Assembly: GCA_963837585.1 (NCBI GenBank)
Contig: CAWINX010000004.1
Span: 558,001 to 622,000 of the forward strand
Reading direction: 5' to 3'
DNA length: 64,000 nucleotides
DNA from: CAWINX01 sp963837585
Lineage (GTDB): Bacteria > Actinomycetota > Thermoleophilia > Solirubrobacterales > 70-9
Position numbers and translations under genes: made by a program. The notes under the pieces were generated by a model. That model worked only from the letters and a program-made list of their open reading frames with translations. It was not told the origin of the DNA and ran no database searches. Below, piece after piece: positions 43,134 through 52,555 of the stretch. Positions within the stretch are counted from its first letter, which is position 1; each line of letters begins with the position of its first letter.

Positions 43134-44691
43134 CGGCCGGCTCCAGGTCGACGCGGCCCCGCGCCGCCTCCACCCCGACCACCTTGATCGCGATCGGGTC
43201 GCCGAGCCGGACTCGACTGCGCGAGCGGGTGCCGACCAGCGCCGTCTCGGCCTCGTTCAGCTCGAAGCGGTCGCCGCGCATCAGGCGGGCCGGGGCGAAG
43301 CCCTCGTAGACGTCGCCGAGATCGCCGCCGAAGGCGACGAAGGCGCCACCGCGAATCACTCCCGAGACCTCCCCCTCGAACCGGGTCTCGGGGCCTCGCT
43401 CAGCCAGCTCCCGATCAAGCAGGTAGGCGGCGCAGACATCGTCGGCGTCGCGCTCGACCTTCGTCGATTCGCGCTCGCGCTCAGAACAATGGGCGGCGAC
43501 GTCGCGAACCTCCGATCGGCGCGGCGCCTCCTCCCCCTCCCCCAGCGCAGCCAGCAGCGCCCGGTGGACGACCAGGTCGGGGTAACGGCGAATCGGCGAG
43601 GTGAAGTGGCAGTAAGCGGGACTGCCGAGGCCGGCGTGGCCGCTGTTGCTCTCGCTGTACTGGGCTTGTTTGAGGGAACGGAGCACGAGCGATGTATACG
43701 CCTCCTGGCCGTGTCCGCGACGCGCGGCCTCGCGCCTCGCGAGGCGACTCGCCTCGGCGGCGATCTCGCCCGCCTCGCGGGGAGAGATCCCCTCCCGCAG
43801 CGGCGGAGTCGGCACGCCGAGGGAGTGCAACTGGGCGATCAGCCGCTCGATCCGCGGCGGGTCCGGCTGGCCGTGGACGCGGTAGATCGCCGCCACGCGC
43901 TTGCGCTCCAGGAACTGCGCGACCTGCTCGTTGGCGAGGATCATCAGCCGTTCGATCAACCGGTGCGCTTCGGTCTGGGGCACCGCCCGGGCGGCGACCA
44001 CGTCGCCGGCGGAGTCGAAGCGGAACTCGGGCTCGAAGGACTCGATGTCGAGGCTGGTTGTTCCACGCCGCTCGCCGAGGGCGGCTGCCGCCTCGCGCGC
44101 CACCGCCAACGGCTCCGCGACCATCTCCGGCGCCTCAGCGCGCCCGGCGAAGATCACGTCGAGCTGGTCGTAGTCGAGCCGGGCGGCGGAGCGAATCAGG
44201 CTGCGGTAGAAGCTCGCGGAGCGCGCCGCCCCGTTCGACCCCAGCTCGATCTCAGCGGTGACCGCCAGGCGCTCGACGCCTGGAGCGAGGCTGCAGGCCT
44301 CGCTGCTCAACGCGTGGGGAAGCATCGGCTCCACCGCCCCGGGGGCGTAGGTGCTGTTGGCGCGCCGCGCCGCCTCGAGGTCGAGGCGGGAACCCGGGCG
44401 CACGTGGGCCGCAACATCGGCGATGTGGATCCAGACGCGGACGCCGTCGCCCTCCCGGCGCGCCGAGACGGCGTCGTCGAAGTCGCGCGCCGTGGCGGGG
44501 TCGACGGTGAAGGTCGGCAGCTCGGTGAGGTCGCGCCTTCTCGCCCCGCGCTCCCTGGCGGCGCTCGCCGCCTCCCTGGCCTCGTTCTCGAGCCTGGCGC
44601 CGAAGCCGCGCCGTCCAAGGCGCTCGCGCAGCAGGGCTTCGACGGCGTCGCGCGCTCGCCGGGGCGGGCCGCCTCCCCGACGCCGGCTCAC
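43126..44691 (-). CDS. rnr: RNase R/RNase II family exoribonuclease, short form
   Basis: 521 residues. RNB catalytic domain with the acidic cluster Asp64, Asp70, Asp72, Asp73 (TVDPATARDFDD), LPHALSSEACSL and the C-terminal AGLGSPAYCHFTSPIRRYPD; an S1 domain follows (FEGEVSGVIRGGAFVAFG). The N-terminal cold-shock domains of classical RNase R are missing, so the protein is about 250 residues shorter. 3'-5' degradation of structured RNA or tmRNA-tagged messages is likely, fitting its overlap with smpB. GTG start overlaps the protease stop. Confidence 0.9.
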   Translation of the reverse strand: MSRRRGGGPPRRARDAVEALLRERLGRRGFGARLENEAREAASAARERGARRRDLTELPTFTVDPATARDFDDAVSARREGDGVRVWIHIADVAAHVRPGSRLDLEAARRANSTYAPGAVEPMLPHALSSEACSLAPGVERLAVTAEIELGSNGAARSASFYRSLIRSAARLDYDQLDVIFAGRAEAPEMVAEPLAVAREAAAALGERRGTTSLDIESFEPEFRFDSAGDVVAARAVPQTEAHRLIERLMILANEQVAQFLERKRVAAIYRVHGQPDPPRIERLIAQLHSLGVPTPPLREGISPREAGEIAAEASRLARREAARRGHGQEAYTSLVLRSLKQAQYSESNSGHAGLGSPAYCHFTSPIRRYPDLVVHRALLAALGEGEEAPRRSEVRDVAAHCSERERESTKVERDADDVCAAYLLDRELAERGPETRFEGEVSGVIRGGAFVAFGGDLGDVYEGFAPARLMRGDRFELNEAETALVGTRSRSRVRLGDPIAIKVVGVEAARGRVDLEPADG

Positions 44692-45875
44692 CCCGAGCCC
44701 TGGCGGGCCAAGACGCCCAGCGCGCGCCTCAGTCCCTCGTCCACGGCGGTCCCGGGCACGTCGCGCGCCGGCACATCGGGGTGGATCCCTTTGCCGGCCA
44801 GGTTGACCCCGGTCGGCGTGAAGTACTCGCCGATCGTCAGCTTCAGGGCGCCGCCGTTGGAGAGCCCGACCTCCTGCTGGAAGACGCCCTTGCCGTAGGA
44901 GCGGGTGCCGACCACGGTCGCGCCCGCCTGGTCGGCGAGCGCCGCGGTGAGGATCTCCGCCGCCGACGCTGTGTTGCGGTCGATCAGCACGACAAGGGGC
45001 CGGCGCGGCAGCTCGCCGCCGACCGCCTTGTAGACGGCGTGGCCCTGGGTGCGCGAGTCGGTCGAGACGACGACCTTGCCCTTCGGCATGAAGAGGCTCG
45101 CCGCGAGCACCGCCTCCTCGAGCAGCCCGCCGCCGTTGCCGCGCAGGTCCAGGACGATCCCCTGCGCCCCCCTCCGCTCGACCCGCTCGATCGCCTCGCG
45201 AAGGGCGGCGTGGGAGCCGTCGGTGAAGCTGTCGAACCTCACGTAGCCGAGCTTGCGGCCGCCGACCCGCTTGATTCGCGTGGAGGTGGTCGGGGTCTCG
45301 ATCTCGGCGCGGGTGACGCGAACGTCACGAACCTTCCCGGTCTTCGGGTTTAAGACGCCGAGCGTCACCCGGGTGCCTTCGGGACCGACGATTCTGTTTT
45401 TGGCCGAATCGATGTTCTCGCCGGCGATCGAGCGGCCGTCGACCGAGACGATCACCTCACCGGGCACGATTCCCGCCTTCGCCGCCGGCGAGCCCGCAAA
45501 GACGCGGGCGGCCAGCAGGCCGCGCTTGACCGAGCTGATCTCGATCCCAACCCCCGAGAAGCGGCCGCTGATCTCCTCGTCGAAGGCCTTCACTGCTTTC
45601 GGCGAGAAGTAGTCCGAGAAGCGGTCGTGGAAACGACGGCGGAGCCCCCGAACCATCCCGCTGAGGGAGGAGTCGATCAGCCTGCCCTGCGTGACGGGAC
45701 GGTAATAGTTGTCCTGGATCAGCTCCGTCGCCTCGGCGGTGAGGCCGGCGGAGGAGTCGACGAAGCGGTCGCGGACGAAGCCGGGCAGCTTGCCCGGGTG
45801 CCCGCCGAGCCAGAGCCCGGCGCAGAGCATCAGGACCAGGGCGACAACAAGAGTCGCGACCCTTCCCGCCCTCAT
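44688..45875 (-). CDS. ctpA: S41 family C-terminal processing protease
   Basis: 395 residues. N-terminal membrane anchor (VATLVVALVLMLCAGLWLGG), PDZ domain (GVGIEISSVKRGLLAARVFA; AKAGIVPGEVIVSVDGRSI) and S41 catalytic domain with the Ser-Lys pair in DRNTASAAEIL and YGKGVFQ. Cleaves extracytoplasmic proteins. It follows ftsX by 13 bases, an arrangement shared with the FtsEX-dependent cell-wall hydrolases of other actinobacteria; the link to division is inferred from position. Confidence 0.94.
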   Translation of the reverse strand: MRAGRVATLVVALVLMLCAGLWLGGHPGKLPGFVRDRFVDSSAGLTAEATELIQDNYYRPVTQGRLIDSSLSGMVRGLRRRFHDRFSDYFSPKAVKAFDEEISGRFSGVGIEISSVKRGLLAARVFAGSPAAKAGIVPGEVIVSVDGRSIAGENIDSAKNRIVGPEGTRVTLGVLNPKTGKVRDVRVTRAEIETPTTSTRIKRVGGRKLGYVRFDSFTDGSHAALREAIERVERRGAQGIVLDLRGNGGGLLEEAVLAASLFMPKGKVVVSTDSRTQGHAVYKAVGGELPRRPLVVLIDRNTASAAEILTAALADQAGATVVGTRSYGKGVFQQEVGLSNGGALKLTIGEYFTPTGVNLAGKGIHPDVPARDVPGTAVDEGLRRALGVLARQGSG

Positions 45876-45888
45876 GTGACGAGGCCCC

Positions 45889-46797
45889 TCAGACCTTCAG
45901 GAAGCGACGCAGCGTGATGCCGGAGCCGAGCGCCGAAACAAGCACGGCGGCGCCGAAGAGGATGGCGACCAGGAGCGGGAACGAGAGCGTGCTGCTGTTC
46001 TGTGCGGCGAGGAAGGAAAACGTCTTGCTCAGCGGGTCGACGATGGTGATCTTGCCCAGCCACAGTATGAGTATGGCCACCAGGCTGCCCGCAAAGCCGA
46101 CCACCACGCCTTCGATCATGAACGGCCAGCGGATGAACCAGCGAGTGGCGCCGACCAGGCGCATCACCTCAACCTCGCGTCGCCGGGTGTAGATCGAGAG
46201 GCGAATCGTGTTGCCGACCAGCATCAGCGAGGCGATGATCAACAGCACGGTGATCACCGTCAGCACGATCTTCAGCGCGCTGGTCACCTGTTCGATCTTC
46301 TGCGAAGCCTGCTGGGGGTCAAAAGTCTTTTCGATGATCGGCGAGATCGGCTTCGCTTTGCCGTTGGGGCCCGGCGGGATCACCGCGGCACGCACCGAGG
46401 CGAGGTTCGCGGCGTCGTCGGCCTTGATCTCAAAGCTTGCGGGCAACGGGTTGGAATTGAGCTGCGTGAGGATGGTCTTGTCCTTCAGCGAACTCCGCAG
46501 GTCGTCGAGGGCTTGCTGCTTGGTGATGAACGAGACCGAGGCGACGTGGGGAATCTGCTCCAGGCGCTGCCGCAGGGCCGAAATATCCGCCTGAGTCGCG
46601 TCGTCGTAGATCGCAACCTGGAAATCAAGCTGGCTGCGGATCTCGCTGCTCTTCGCCTGGGTGGTCTGGAAGACGGGAATCAGCACGCCGAGCAGGATCA
46701 CGGTCACGACCGTGGTCACGATCGCCGCCGTGCTCGGCGCCGCGTTGCGCCGCAGGGCCCGGAAGGCCTCTCGGGTGAAGAAGACGAGTCTGGTCAT
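45889..46797 (-). CDS. ftsX: cell-division protein FtsX
   Basis: 302 residues: cytoplasmic start, four membrane helices, large extracytoplasmic loop between the first two (residues about 50-175) carrying the hydrolase-activating region, and the FtsX motif YTRRREVEVMRLVGATRWFIRWPF. With FtsE it activates peptidoglycan hydrolases at the septum. The start overlaps the ftsE stop by 4 bases. Confidence 0.95.
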   Translation of the reverse strand: MTRLVFFTREAFRALRRNAAPSTAAIVTTVVTVILLGVLIPVFQTTQAKSSEIRSQLDFQVAIYDDATQADISALRQRLEQIPHVASVSFITKQQALDDLRSSLKDKTILTQLNSNPLPASFEIKADDAANLASVRAAVIPPGPNGKAKPISPIIEKTFDPQQASQKIEQVTSALKIVLTVITVLLIIASLMLVGNTIRLSIYTRRREVEVMRLVGATRWFIRWPFMIEGVVVGFAGSLVAILILWLGKITIVDPLSKTFSFLAAQNSSTLSFPLLVAILFGAAVLVSALGSGITLRRFLKV

Positions 46798-47642
46798 CGG
46801 AAGAACGAGTCGTGCGTGTCGTGGCCGTTGGTCTGGCCCTCGGGGCCGACCCCCATCTCGGCCCGCATTCGCAGGCCGAACTCGGTGGTCGACTCCTCGG
46901 TGTAGCCGCCGCTGACCTCGTCGCGGACGACGCGGCCCTCGTAGAGCTCAATCACGCGGCGGCGCATGTTGTCGACCATCTCGCGGTCGTGGGTGACGAC
47001 GACGACCGTCGTGCCGGTCTTGTTGATCCGGTAGAGCAGCTGCATCACGCCGATCGACGTCACCGGGTCGAGGTTTCCGCTCGGCTCGTCGGCGAGCAGC
47101 AGAGGCGGGTGATTGACGAAGGCGCGGGCGACGGAGACGCGCTGCTGCTCGCCGCCGGAGAGCTGGTCGGGGTAGCTGTGGAGCTTGGTGGAGAGGCCGA
47201 CGAGGCGCAGCGTCTGCGGAACCTGCTCGCGGATCTCGGCGCGGCTGGCGCCGATCACCTGCAACGCGTAGGCGACGTTGTCGTAGACGGTGCGGTCGGG
47301 CAGCAGCTTGAAGTCCTGGAAGACGGTGCCGATGTTGCGCCGCAGTTGCGGGATCTTCTTCTCGGGGAGGGCGCCGATGTCGCGGCCGGCGATCTTGACG
47401 CTGCCCTCGGTCGCGTTGAGCTCGCGGATCAGCATCTTGATCAGCGTCGACTTCCCGCAGCCGGTCGGGCCGACCAGGAAGACGAACTCGCCGCGGTTGA
47501 TCGCCAGCGAGACGCGGTCGAGCGCCATGTGGCCGCCGGGATAGACCTTGGTGACGTCGTTCAGCTCGATGATCGGGCGGCCGCCCTTGCGGGGGCGCTG
47601 CGGCTCATCGTCACGCTTGGATCGCTTTCTCGCTCTGGCCAT
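46794..47642 (-). CDS. ftsE: cell-division ATP-binding protein FtsE
   Basis: 282-residue ABC ATPase. Walker A GPTGCGKSTLIKML, signature LSGGEQQRVSVARAF, Walker B LLLADEPSGNLDP; IGTVFQDFKLLPDRTVYDNVAYAL is the FtsE-type Q-loop region. A 20-residue basic N-terminal extension and a 45-residue C-terminal tail are added relative to E. coli. Coupled to ftsX. Upstream 47643-47772 holds only a short spacer. Confidence 0.96.
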   Translation of the reverse strand: MARARKRSKRDDEPQRPRKGGRPIIELNDVTKVYPGGHMALDRVSLAINRGEFVFLVGPTGCGKSTLIKMLIRELNATEGSVKIAGRDIGALPEKKIPQLRRNIGTVFQDFKLLPDRTVYDNVAYALQVIGASRAEIREQVPQTLRLVGLSTKLHSYPDQLSGGEQQRVSVARAFVNHPPLLLADEPSGNLDPVTSIGVMQLLYRINKTGTTVVVVTHDREMVDNMRRRVIELYEGRVVRDEVSGGYTEESTTEFGLRMRAEMGVGPEGQTNGHDTHDSFFR

Positions 47643-47772
47643 GCCGGGGGTCCTTCTGCGGACACAGGATGACTCCTGCGCGTCACCTGGCGCGCAATAC
47701 CCTGCCCACGAAAGGTTGGCGAAACCTTAGCGGATTGTTAGCGAACGTTAGGAATAACCGCGAATCGGCGTC

Positions 47773-49578
47773 CTACGACAGGCGCTCGACCGCGGAGACG
47801 ATGTGCGCGGCGTCGATCCCCGCTGCGGACAGCAGCGACTCCGGCGTGCCGCTGCCGGGCCGCTCGGTGACGGCGAGGCGCTCCAGCTTGACGCTGACGC
47901 CGGCATCGGCGAGGGCCGTGGCGACGATCTCACCGATGCCGCCCTCGGCCCAGTGATCCTCGACCGTCACCATCGCGCCGGTCTCGGTCGCCGCGGCGAC
48001 GAGCGCCTCGGCGTCGACCGGCTTGAGCGAGTAGAGGTCGATCACCCGGGCCGCGATGCCCTTGCCGGCGAGCTCCTCGGCGGCGCTGAGGCATTCGCGC
48101 AGGGTGATGCCGGCGCCGACCAGGGTGACCGCGTCGTCATCGCTCGAGCGAAGCGTGCGGCTGCCGCCGATCCGGAAGGCCTCGTCCGGCTCGTAGAGCA
48201 CCGGCGTCGCCTCGCGGGTCGTGCGCAGGTAGCTGACGCCGCGATGCTCGCGCATCGCGTCGAGGAGCCACACCGCCTGATTGGCGTCGCTGGGGTAGAG
48301 GACGACGCTGCCGAGGACGGCGCGCAGCGAGGCGATGTCCTCAAGCGCCATCTGGGAGGGCCCGTCGGGGCCGATCGAGACGCCGACGTGGGACCCGCAG
48401 AGCTTCAGGTCGGCGTCGGAGATCGCCCCCATGCGGACGAAGTCGTAGGCGCGGCTGAGGAAGGCGCCGAACGAGGAGGCAAAGGGCTTCCAGCCGCGGG
48501 TCTGCATGCCGATCGCGGCGGCGACCAGCTGCTGCTCGGCGATGTACATCTCGAAGAATCGGTCCGGGTGCGCGGCGGCGAAGCGCTCGGCGTATGTCGA
48601 GTTGCCGACCTCGCCGTCGAGCGCGACGACCTTCTCGTCGATGGAGCCGATCCAGGCCAGGGCATCGCCGTAGGCGGCCCGGGTCGCCACCTTCTCCCCC
48701 AGCTCGTAGGCGGGGCGCTCGACCGTGGCCCGCTCGATCTCAAACGGCTTCGGCGCCGGCGGCGCGCTCACCGTGACGCTGAGCGAGCGGATGCCGCCCA
48801 GCTCCTCGATCGCGGCCTCGGGATCGGCGAGGGGCTTGCCGTGCTGGTTCTCCTTGTCCTCGACCGCCGCCACCCCGGAGCCCTTTTTGGTGCGGGCGAA
48901 GATCACCGCGGGGCGATCGGCGTCCTGCGCCCGCGCGTAGGCGGCGTCGATCGCCGCCAGGTCGTGGCCGTCGATCTCCTGCACGTCCCAGCCGCAGGCG
49001 CTCGCCCGCGTCGCCAGCGAGGACGTGTCCCACTGGTGCATGGTCGGGCCGCGCTGCCCCAAGCGGTTGACGTCGACGATCGCGATCAGGTTGTCGAGCC
49101 CGGCGTAGCCGGCGTGCTCGAAGGCCTCCCACATCGAGCCCTCGGCCAACTCGGAATCGCCGCAGAGCACCCAGACCCGCAGCTCGGAATGCTCGAGCCG
49201 ATCGGCGGCGAGCGCGATGCCGACCGAGATCGGCAGGCCCTGGCCGAGCGAGCCGGTCGCGACGTCGACCCAGGGCAGCTCCGGCGTCGGATGCCCCTGC
49301 AGGCGCGAGCCGAACTCGCGGAAGGTGAGCAGCTCCTCGTCGTCGATCGCCCCCGCCGCCTTGTAGAGCGCGTAGAGCAGCGGCGAAGCGTGGCCCTTGG
49401 AGAAGACGAGGTGATCGTTGGCGCTGTTCTCGGGAGCGTCGAAGTCGTAGCGCAGGTAGTTCGAGAAGAGCACCGCCATCAGGTCCGCGGCCGACATCGA
49501 GGAGGTCGGGTGGCCGGAGTTCGCCGCCGCCGCGGCGCGGACGGAGTCGACTCGGAGCTGCTGGGCTAGCTCGTGCAC
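47773..49578 (-). CDS. tkt: transketolase
   Basis: 601 residues, the short transketolase form in one chain (archaea/animal-like length). Thiamine-diphosphate site GDSELAEGSMWEAFEHAGYA, catalytic His region SGHPTSSMSAADLMAVLF and KGHASPLLYALY, the middle Pyr domain (FEMYIAEQQLVAAAIGMQTR) and C-terminal domain VTVEDHWAEGGIGE. Transfers two-carbon units in the pentose phosphate pathway. It lies alone between nadA and ftsE. Confidence 0.94.
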   Translation of the reverse strand: MHELAQQLRVDSVRAAAAANSGHPTSSMSAADLMAVLFSNYLRYDFDAPENSANDHLVFSKGHASPLLYALYKAAGAIDDEELLTFREFGSRLQGHPTPELPWVDVATGSLGQGLPISVGIALAADRLEHSELRVWVLCGDSELAEGSMWEAFEHAGYAGLDNLIAIVDVNRLGQRGPTMHQWDTSSLATRASACGWDVQEIDGHDLAAIDAAYARAQDADRPAVIFARTKKGSGVAAVEDKENQHGKPLADPEAAIEELGGIRSLSVTVSAPPAPKPFEIERATVERPAYELGEKVATRAAYGDALAWIGSIDEKVVALDGEVGNSTYAERFAAAHPDRFFEMYIAEQQLVAAAIGMQTRGWKPFASSFGAFLSRAYDFVRMGAISDADLKLCGSHVGVSIGPDGPSQMALEDIASLRAVLGSVVLYPSDANQAVWLLDAMREHRGVSYLRTTREATPVLYEPDEAFRIGGSRTLRSSDDDAVTLVGAGITLRECLSAAEELAGKGIAARVIDLYSLKPVDAEALVAAATETGAMVTVEDHWAEGGIGEIVATALADAGVSVKLERLAVTERPGSGTPESLLSAAGIDAAHIVSAVERLS

Positions 49579-49598
49579 GGCGGGGACAATATCTCGCG

Positions 49599-50630
49599 CT
49601 AGCCGATCGCGACCATGCGCTCGATCGGCAGTCGCGCCCGTTCGGCAACCTCCGGCAAAACGCTGACCTCGAACTTCGTATCGCGCAGCGAGTCGCGCAG
49701 CTTCGGCAGCGTGATCATCTTCATGTATTTGCAGAAGGCCATTCGGTTGGCCTCGATCAGGGTCGCCCCGGGCGCCGCCTGCTGGAGCGGATAGAGCATG
49801 CCGTTCTCGGTGGCGACGATGTAGCTGCCGTTCGGATTAGCCTCGACGTGCTCCAGCATCCCCGAGGTCGAGAGCATGTGAACGCCCTCGGGGTCGAGGT
49901 CGCCGGCGGCGACGTACTCCATCGCCTGGGTCGAGCAACCGCACTCGGGGTGGATCAAGAACTCGGCCTCGGGATGCTCAGCGCGCGTCTGGGCGATGTC
50001 CTCCGGACGAATCCCGGCGTGGACGTGGCACTCGCCGTCCCAAATGTGGAAACGGGCGCGGCGCTCGGGGTCGTCGACCAGCCCGGTTTCGCGCTCGACG
50101 AATGCCCCCAGCCACATATCGGGGCCGAAGAGGATCTCGGTGTCGGCACCGTGCTGCGCCCAGATGTGCTCGACGACCTTGACCGCGTTTGAGGAGGTGC
50201 AGCAGTAATCGGTCTCCGCCTTGACCTCGGCCGAGGTGTTGACGTACATGACGACCAGCGCGCCGGGATGCTCGGCCTTCCAGGCGCGCAGCTGATCGGC
50301 GTCGATCGAGTCGGCGAGAGAGCAGCCCGCGTCGAGGTCGGGGATCAGCACGGTCTTCTCGGGCGAGAGGATCGCCGCCGTCTCGGCCATGAAATGCACC
50401 CCGCAGAAGGCGATCGCGTCGGCGTCGGTTGCCGCCGCCTGCCGCGAGAGGCCGAGCGAGTCCCCCATGTAGTGGGCGACGTCCTGGATTTCCGGCAGCT
50501 CGTAGTTGTGCGCCAGGATCACCGCGTTGCGCTCGACGGCCAGAGCGCTCACCTCATCGCTCAACGCGCGGATCTCCTCCGGGGAGAGGTCCGGTGCGAG
50601 CGTGGGTTGGACAGTCGGGAGCTCCTGCAT
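49599..50630 (-). CDS. nadA: quinolinate synthase A
   Basis: 343 residues. [4Fe-4S] enzyme making quinolinate for NAD. Cluster cysteines are in DYCCTSSNA, HPECGCSTQAM and AFCKYMK; AVILAHNYELPEIQDVAHYM is the family N-terminal signature. ATG at 50630 was chosen over longer frames because it gives the family N-terminus. It is divergent from the mutM-like gene. nadC follows 1 kb away, but no nadB is in the window. Confidence 0.95.
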   Translation of the reverse strand: MQELPTVQPTLAPDLSPEEIRALSDEVSALAVERNAVILAHNYELPEIQDVAHYMGDSLGLSRQAAATDADAIAFCGVHFMAETAAILSPEKTVLIPDLDAGCSLADSIDADQLRAWKAEHPGALVVMYVNTSAEVKAETDYCCTSSNAVKVVEHIWAQHGADTEILFGPDMWLGAFVERETGLVDDPERRARFHIWDGECHVHAGIRPEDIAQTRAEHPEAEFLIHPECGCSTQAMEYVAAGDLDPEGVHMLSTSGMLEHVEANPNGSYIVATENGMLYPLQQAAPGATLIEANRMAFCKYMKMITLPKLRDSLRDTKFEVSVLPEVAERARLPIERMVAIG

Positions 50631-50714
50631 GAGCCCTCTCTTTCCTGATGTTCGCTGGCCCGGCCTTCGCCTAGAACCAGTCGAATGAACTTGTCCCGAG
50701 TCTACTCTCTCGGC

Positions 50715-51560
50715 ATGCCCGAACTGCCCGAGGTGGAGATCACCGTGCGGCGCCTGGACGCCGAGCTGTCCGGAGCCGTGGTCGAATCGGCCGTTGCGCC
50801 GGGAATGAACGTGATGAAGACCTTCGAGCCGCCCCTCGACGCACTTGTCGGCAGGAAGGTGAGCGGGGTGCGGCGGGTCGGGAAGATGCCCGTGATCGAG
50901 TTTGGCGATCTGGCGCTGCTGATCCACCTGATGTCGGCGGGGCGATTGCGGGTCTTCGACAAACGGGCGTCGCCGAAAGACCGAGCCTCGCGGGTGTTGG
51001 TCCGGCTGGAGGACGGGCGCGAGCTGCGGCTGCGCGAGTTCGGGACAAAGCAACGGGCCTGGGCGAAGCTGCTCCCGGTCGACGCCGTCTCCGAGGACGA
51101 GATGGTCGCGACGCTGGGGCCCGAAGCCTGGCCCCCTCCCCCCCTCGATCAGTTCGCCGCCCTGATCGACCAGCCCCGCCACCTGCACCCGCTGCTGCGC
51201 GACCAGCGGACGATCTCCGGGATCGGCCGCTCCTGGGTCGACGAGATCCTCTGGGAGGCACGGCTCTCGCCGTTCAAGAAGGGGTCGGAGCTGAAGGAGG
51301 ACGAAGTGGAGCGACTACGCGCGGCGCTGCACGTGCTCGGCGACGCGATCGATCGCTACGAGGCGACGATCGAGGGTCAGCTGCCCGACAAGGCGCCAAA
51401 GCCGCTGCGCATCCACAAGCACGAGGGCGAGCCGTGTCCGCGCTGTGGCGCGACGATCGAGGCGGTCTTCTTCTCCGAGCACCAGATGAACTACTGCCCG
51501 CAGGAGCAGACCGAGGGCCGCGTGCTCAAGGACCGGCGGCTTTCCCGCCTGCTCAAGTAG
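50715..51560 (+). CDS. mutM: Fpg/Nei family DNA glycosylase
   Basis: 281 residues, base-excision repair of oxidised purines. The catalytic N-terminus MPELPEVE (Pro2, Glu3) fixes the start at 50715, not the upstream in-frame ATG. Lys in VRRVGKMPVIEF and the helix-two-turn-helix region RTISGIGRSWVDEILWEARL follow. The C-terminal zinc finger reads PCPRCGATIEAVFFSE ... NYCPQEQ: the fourth Cys is replaced by Glu, and GIGNxY is GIGRSW, so this is a divergent member. It shares an 84-bp divergent promoter region with nadA. Confidence 0.9.
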   Translation: MPELPEVEITVRRLDAELSGAVVESAVAPGMNVMKTFEPPLDALVGRKVSGVRRVGKMPVIEFGDLALLIHLMSAGRLRVFDKRASPKDRASRVLVRLEDGRELRLREFGTKQRAWAKLLPVDAVSEDEMVATLGPEAWPPPPLDQFAALIDQPRHLHPLLRDQRTISGIGRSWVDEILWEARLSPFKKGSELKEDEVERLRAALHVLGDAIDRYEATIEGQLPDKAPKPLRIHKHEGEPCPRCGATIEAVFFSEHQMNYCPQEQTEGRVLKDRRLSRLLK

Positions 51561-51577
51561 AGGTCGTAGAGGGAGCG

Positions 51578-51664
51578 GGGTGCCCCTCCCGGGAGGCCCG
51601 TTGCGCAGCAGATCGTCTGTCGAGGTTCGGAACGTGGTCTCCAAGCCTCCCGGGAGGGGCACCC
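51578..51664. repeat. nadC-flanking structured element, copy A
   Basis: A perfect 20-bp stem (GGGTGCCCCTCCCGGGAGGC with its complement, 51578-51597 and 51645-51664) closes a 47-nt loop at 51598-51644. The loop begins CCGTTGCGCAGCAGATCG and differs from copy B at only two positions. It contains a small inner hairpin CAGA-TCG-TCTG. It lies between the mutM-like 3' end and the nadC 3' end. Confidence 0.8.
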
Positions 51665-51672
51665 GTTCCTCT

Positions 51673-52518
51673 TCAGGCGAGCTCCATCAGCAGGCTGAAG
51701 TCGAGGGTGGGGGCCGAATGGGTGAGGGCGCCTACCGAGATGAAGTCGATGCCCGTTTCGGCGATTGATCGGACTGTTTCCAGGTTGACGCCGCCTGAGG
51801 CCTCCAGCGAGGGGCCCTTGCCCTCGCCCATCGAGGTCGCGCGCAGGGCCACCGCCTTGCGCAGGGTGTCGGGGTCCATGTTGTCGAGCAGCAGCAGGTC
51901 GGCGCCGGTGCCGAGGGCGTAGGCGACCTCGTCGAGGTTGCGGCACTCGACCTCGACCGCCAGGTCGGGATGGGCGCCGCGGGCGGCGTGGACCGCCTTG
52001 GCGAGGCCGCCCGCGACGGCGATGTGGTTCTCCTTGATCAGGATCGCGTCGTAGAGGCCCATGCGGTGGTTGCGCCCGCCCCCGGCGGTAACCGCGGCCT
52101 TCTCGAGCTCGCGCAGCCCCGGCGTCGTCTTGCGGGTGTCGAGGATGCGAACGCCGGTCCCGGCGACCGCCTCGACGAAGCGAGCCGTCAGGGTGGCGAC
52201 GCCGGAGAGGTGTCCGAGGAAGTTGAGCGCGGTGCGCTCAGCCGCCAGCAGCGCCCGAGCGGGCCCGGTCGCCAGCGCGACCTCGGCCGGGACGTCCTCC
52301 CTCCACTGGCCCTCGACGACGAGCTTGTCGACGTGCTCGACCCCGCACTGGCGCATCGCCTCCTCAACCACGTCAAGGCCAAAAACGACGCCCGCTTCCT
52401 TCTGCACGATCCGAGCCCGCGCCCTCGCCCCTTCTGGCACGGTCGCTTCCGAAGTGACGTCACCGGCCCCGACATCCTCGGCGAGAGCGCGCGCAACCGT
52501 CTCACTGAGAGTGACCAT
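51673..52518 (-). CDS. nadC: nicotinate-nucleotide pyrophosphorylase (quinolinate phosphoribosyltransferase)
   Basis: 281 residues. Converts quinolinate and PRPP to nicotinate mononucleotide. Motifs: ALAEDVGAGDVTSEATVPEG, ALNFLGHLSGVATLTA, LDTRKTTPGLRELEKAAVTA, NHRMGLYDAILIKENHI and EVECRNLDEVAYAL. ATG at 52518 gives the family start MVTLSETVARAL. The stop lies 9 bases from repeat copy A and the start 38 bases from copy B, so the gene is bracketed by the two elements. Confidence 0.95.
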   Translation of the reverse strand: MVTLSETVARALAEDVGAGDVTSEATVPEGARARARIVQKEAGVVFGLDVVEEAMRQCGVEHVDKLVVEGQWREDVPAEVALATGPARALLAAERTALNFLGHLSGVATLTARFVEAVAGTGVRILDTRKTTPGLRELEKAAVTAGGGRNHRMGLYDAILIKENHIAVAGGLAKAVHAARGAHPDLAVEVECRNLDEVAYALGTGADLLLLDNMDPDTLRKAVALRATSMGEGKGPSLEASGGVNLETVRSIAETGIDFISVGALTHSAPTLDFSLLMELA

Positions 52519-52555
52519 TCCGTCCCACCCTAAACAAGCAATCGCGGCATCTCCA

